Assembly (NCBI GenBank): GCA_023664385.1
Contig: JAMPFU010000008.1
Span: 38,014 to 102,013, forward strand
Source of the DNA: Clostridium sp.
GTDB taxonomy: Bacteria > Bacillota > Clostridia > Lachnospirales > Lachnospiraceae
Reading direction: 5' to 3'
DNA length: 64,000 bases
Position 1 is the first letter of the stretch. Every line of letters starts with the position of its first letter. This document shows, piece after piece, positions 61,901 to 64,000 of the stretch. The position numbers were made by a program, and so were the translations under genes. The notes beneath the pieces were generated by a model. That model was not told the DNA's origin, did no database searches, and worked only from the letters and a program-made list of their open reading frames with translations.

Positions 61901-62333
61901 TAACCTTTTGGAAAAGAAGGTTGAGATGCCTGAGTGGACCTTGGCTGACTTCAGCGGCAAGCGTGTTCTTTTGGTTGAGGACATTGAGCTAAACAGAGAA
62001 ATCGCACAGGCTATTTTGGAGGAAACAGGCTTTGTTGTGGACAGTGCACCAGATGGAACGGATGCGGTGGCAATCATGGAAAAGGCGGAAGAAAATTATT
62101 ATGATGTAATTTTGATGGATGTGCAGATGCCGATTATGAATGGGTACGAGGCTACAAGAACCATACGAAGGCTTCCGAGAGAGGATGTAAAGACACTGCC
62201 GATTATTGCCATGACGGCAAATGCCTTGGAGGAGGATAAGGAAGCGGCATTGATGAACGGCATGAATGCGCATATTGCAAAGCCGATTGATATGAAGATT
62301 TTTATTTCTGTGCTTAAAAAATTTATTGGATAA
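58944..62333 (+). CDS. Cache-type hybrid histidine kinase with two receivers
   Basis: 1129 aa. Transmembrane segment at about 9-28 (IIYAVFLLVAIIVLFFWF) and another at about 283-305, enclosing an extracytoplasmic Cache-like sensor of about 255 residues. Then PAS-like cytoplasmic regions (about 325-590), coiled region, HisKA with the phospho-His in SNMSHDIRTPMNAIIGFS (residue about 628), HATPase with LLSNAVKYTPAGG, DNGIGMSKEF and GTGLGMAITKNIV, receiver 1 (LRALVVDDDF, FIIDWQMPGLSGVE) and receiver 2 (RVLLVEDIELNREIA, VILMDVQMPIMNGYEA). Signal unknown. It precedes the hemerythrin-receiver gene. Confidence 0.92.
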   Translation: MRKKKSLQEIIYAVFLLVAIIVLFFWFTSQNSKRTEGQNRDYAEDSAQMRAEQIDNELSNALNRINTYAYYAGESLDEPVVTVQMLKRLEENSQFDAIMFTDLDGVDHASDGREHDAAKRNFYIDGIKGNSNMDIIFDPHFFDNTVAWCFYAPLYYDGEIIGVLRGALLADEYLKNVLATKYFGEEAQVFLCTTEGRVITSTNDTEHEGHILDILLAEGMIDKDVADQAHEIFDNGGTGAFACADSDETDNLCVTYLPHNNYVLVQTFPKNVTQRMTNAANLVGIRLEIMLIVLFVIYIVFILIRATTRRKLLEQENREQGYIISGVNTLFSRYAMFDFEEDTYQYLVGTRPEGMVIGERGNYQDIVDWLTASVEESHRQEFLDFMDKDAIITAMDEHNDLRYECPVIKNGRSEWEHMNVVCLERKDGKAVKALFIRQNITDIKEKELRVQRERALANRKERQYQIAIMSNAFCRFEFNVTKDLIEQDILITLNGQRISLLEETGLSVPCKASEYFENCKPLVLEDSIESYSDTVNLEYLLKCYEQGDREVVAEYWEEIPEKGQVCIRQSFIMTKDETTDDIMAMVVSKDITEQVKKQREQTQALQDALMQAQHANKAKSTFLSNMSHDIRTPMNAIIGFSTIAISHIDNKEQVLDSLQKVLSSSNHLLSLINDVLDMSRIESGKVQIKEQDCNISELMHNLVNIIQPQIKAKQLELFIDTFEVANEDVIADPLKLNQVFINLLSNAVKYTPAGGTVSFRIMQKTTFRHGYGDYTFIIKDNGIGMSKEFVEHIFEPFERENTVTRSGIQGTGLGMAITKNIVEMMNGTISVESEAGKGSTFTVELGLKLQDTEKNNEQLKELEGLRALVVDDDFNTCNSVDKMLKQIGLRSEWTTSGKEAVYRAKNAHNEGDSYHTFIIDWQMPGLSGVETARQIREAVGDEAPIIILTAYDWSDIEDEARAAGVTAFCAKPMFMSDLRTVLLAANNLLEKKVEMPEWTLADFSGKRVLLVEDIELNREIAQAILEETGFVVDSAPDGTDAVAIMEKAEENYYDVILMDVQMPIMNGYEATRTIRRLPREDVKTLPIIAMTANALEEDKEAALMNGMNAHIAKPIDMKIFISVLKKFIG

Positions 62334-62417
62334 AGTTTAAAAATAAAATAACAGTTACCTTACATTATATGTTATAATAGAAATAATTAACAGTCTAATG
62401 TTCAAAGGAGGAGGACT

Positions 62418-63794
62418 ATGGAAAATCGTTTGGTATGGCAAGATCGATTTAATATTGGAGTTGATGTTATCGACAAAGAACATAGAAAGCTGTTTAAGAT
62501 TATTAATAAGCTGTTTGCCTTTGGCGAGGACGAGGAAAAAAGCCAATGGGTGTGTCAGGAAGGCATCAAATATTTTAAGGACCATGCGGTAAAGCATTTT
62601 GCAGATGAGGAAGCCTATATGGAGTCCATAAATTACAGTGGGCTGCAGATACATAAGCGCATCCATGATGATTTTCGAGAGAAAACCATTCCGGCGCTTC
62701 AGGAGGAATTGGAGCGCAGTGGTTATTCGGAGGATGCTGTCAGCCATTTTTTGGGAGTCTGTACAGGCTGGCTGTTAGGACACACATTGATTGAGGATCG
62801 TGCCATTACAGGAAAAGCAATCAGTCAGTGGGAAGGGCTTTTGCCGACGGACGCACACGATGCCATGCGTCAGGCTATTTTACAGCAGCTTTATGATATG
62901 TTTCAGCTGGACGCCAAGGTTGTCAGTGAAACCTACAGCGGCGAGAAGTTTGGAAAAGGAATTTATTACCGTATTATTTACGGCAACGACAAAGGCGAGA
63001 AATGGGAGAATTTCTTGGTTTTTGAGGAAACGATGCTGATAAATACGGTAGGAAAGCTGATAGGAATAAAAGCTGATAAGGTAACCATTATGCTGATTAA
63101 CGCTGTACGGTACACTGCCATACAATGTGTGGAACGTATTATGGAGCATTTTCCAAGCTCATCTGCATACAAAGTAAAATCAGAAAATTTACTTACCTAC
63201 GAGCAGTTTAAAAAGGTGTTTGAGCGGGAAAAACCACAGTTTAGTATGCTGTTTGATACAGGCGCAGGATATTTTGCTTATTGTACCATTGCGCCGCATT
63301 TAAAAGAAAGCGGAGTTCTTGCATCATCCATCAAGGCAGAAAATGCCATGTCGGAAATTGAAAAATATTTAAAGAAAAATGAAGCTGCGCAAAAGGAAAT
63401 GAGCAAGAAAAAGAAAATTCTTGTGGTTGATGATTCCAATGTGATATTAAAGGCGATGGAGGAGCTGCTGGGACAGGAATATGAAATGACCTTTGCCACG
63501 TCAGGCTTGTCGGCAATCAGCAGTCTTACGCTTGAACGTCCTGATTTGATTTTGCTTGATTATGAAATGCCTGTATGCAACGGCAGGCAGGTATTGGAGA
63601 TGATTCGCTCCGAGAAGGATTTTGCAGAAATTGCAGTTATCTTTCTCACAGGCAGGGTAGACAAGGAGAGCGTAAAGCAGGTGCTGTCCTTAAAGCCGGC
63701 AGGCTACCTTTCCAAAAACCTTAAGCCTGAGGAAATCAAGAAAAATATAGATAAATATTTTGAGCAGGTAAAACAGGTAAGTGCTGCAAAATAA
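62418..63794 (+). CDS. hemerythrin - CheX-like - receiver protein
   Basis: 458 aa. Residues 1-135 are a bacteriohemerythrin: VWQDRFNIGVDVIDKEHRKL, DHAVKHFADEEAYMESINYS, LQIHKRIHDDF, WLLGHTLIEDRAI, giving the His/Glu/Asp diiron ligands. About residues 160-310 are a CheX/phosphatase-like domain judged by the MLINTVGKLIGIKAD and FDTGAGYFAYCTI pattern (tentative). The last about 120 are a receiver with KILVVDDSNVILKAMEEL and LILLDYEMPVCNGRQVLE. Oxygen or redox sensing coupled to a two-component chain is the simplest reading. GGAGGAGG-type site before ATG. Confidence 0.88.
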   Translation: MENRLVWQDRFNIGVDVIDKEHRKLFKIINKLFAFGEDEEKSQWVCQEGIKYFKDHAVKHFADEEAYMESINYSGLQIHKRIHDDFREKTIPALQEELERSGYSEDAVSHFLGVCTGWLLGHTLIEDRAITGKAISQWEGLLPTDAHDAMRQAILQQLYDMFQLDAKVVSETYSGEKFGKGIYYRIIYGNDKGEKWENFLVFEETMLINTVGKLIGIKADKVTIMLINAVRYTAIQCVERIMEHFPSSSAYKVKSENLLTYEQFKKVFEREKPQFSMLFDTGAGYFAYCTIAPHLKESGVLASSIKAENAMSEIEKYLKKNEAAQKEMSKKKKILVVDDSNVILKAMEELLGQEYEMTFATSGLSAISSLTLERPDLILLDYEMPVCNGRQVLEMIRSEKDFAEIAVIFLTGRVDKESVKQVLSLKPAGYLSKNLKPEEIKKNIDKYFEQVKQVSAAK

Positions 63795-64000
63795 AAACAT
63801 TCGGCACTGTCACACTTACGGATAATCATAGGCTGTTATATGTGCGTAACCACCTCAATTGTAGTGGTACTAAGAATTGCATGTACGGATAGATATACAG
63901 TAACAAAAAACCGTTTGAAGACGTCGGTACTTGAGTTGGTGCCTTGGAATGTCTTATACAGGTAACCAAAACACGCTTTCGCTCGTCTCCGACGTAACGG
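63795..64000. other. right edge, no gene identified
   Basis: No convincing gene. ACCAC-n10-GTGGT near 63851 and ACGTCGG (63922) facing CCGACGT (63988) suggest a hairpin-rich stretch that may continue beyond the window. Confidence 0.4.

Noticed and set aside
63795..64000. Start of another foldback element at the right edge
   Set aside because: Only short inverse pairs are visible and the sequence ends; not enough to call.

Overview
The window looks like chromosomal DNA of a low-GC anaerobic Firmicute, most likely Lachnospiraceae or a close Clostridia relative. This is inferred from gene content and style, not from a 16S gene. Supporting signs are AGGAGG-type ribosome sites, a lysine riboswitch on dapA, CoaX, MutS2, YhaM, RlmD, a short pyruvate kinase, rubredoxin, a fused 2-oxoacid:ferredoxin oxidoreductase and [FeFe]-hydrogenase maturases. 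No rRNA, tRNA, CRISPR array or intact transposase was seen.

Layout. 1-12.1 kb is a dense plus-strand housekeeping block: SDR tail, ApbE, nicotinamidase-like hydrolase, DUF5662, DnaE, SpoU methyltransferase, SSB-like protein, lysine riboswitch-dapA-dapB, a DUF6145-like protein, CoaX and Dus. 12.2-18.5 kb is minus strand: a protein with two AP2-like domains, a roughly 540-bp foldback element, then mutS2-response regulator-histidine kinase. 18.7-21.4 kb holds yhaM and rlmD, the latter carrying an in-frame array of five 22-23-residue repeats.

21.5-49.5 kb is accessory and visibly rearranged. It contains a sulfur-flavoured group (LarE, HydE, SDR remnant, LanC-like protein, cysteine synthase-like enzyme), an ATPase behind a perfect inverted repeat, an XRE / ImmA-IrrE protease / PIN-like trio with a three-dyad promoter, an acyl-AMP ligase-carrier-reductase megaenzyme, a Fic remnant and a serine acetyltransferase / transsulfuration / C-S lyase group. 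Further on are small stress-type genes, a MITE-like element, a DUF3791-DUF3990-DUF3791 module, an SdpR/SdpI pair and orphan antitoxin lying between two direct repeats, and a truncated PLD protein beside an AlbA_2 ATPase.

49.7-64 kb returns to energy metabolism and signalling: rubredoxin, an oxidoreductase in two fused polypeptides (gamma-delta and alpha-beta), pyruvate kinase, HydG and HydF, a Cache-type hybrid histidine kinase and a hemerythrin-receiver protein. Oxidoreductase, rubredoxin and hydrogenase maturation fit ferredoxin-based fermentation with H2 release. HydE, the third maturase, lies about 33 kb away from HydG/HydF.

Best candidates for something new: the XRE-protease-PIN trio, the DUF3791-DUF3990-DUF3791 module, the LanC-like/cysteine synthase pair, the stand-alone acyl-aldehyde-forming enzyme, the foldback elements, and the minisatellite-like repeats placed in linkers of housekeeping enzymes.
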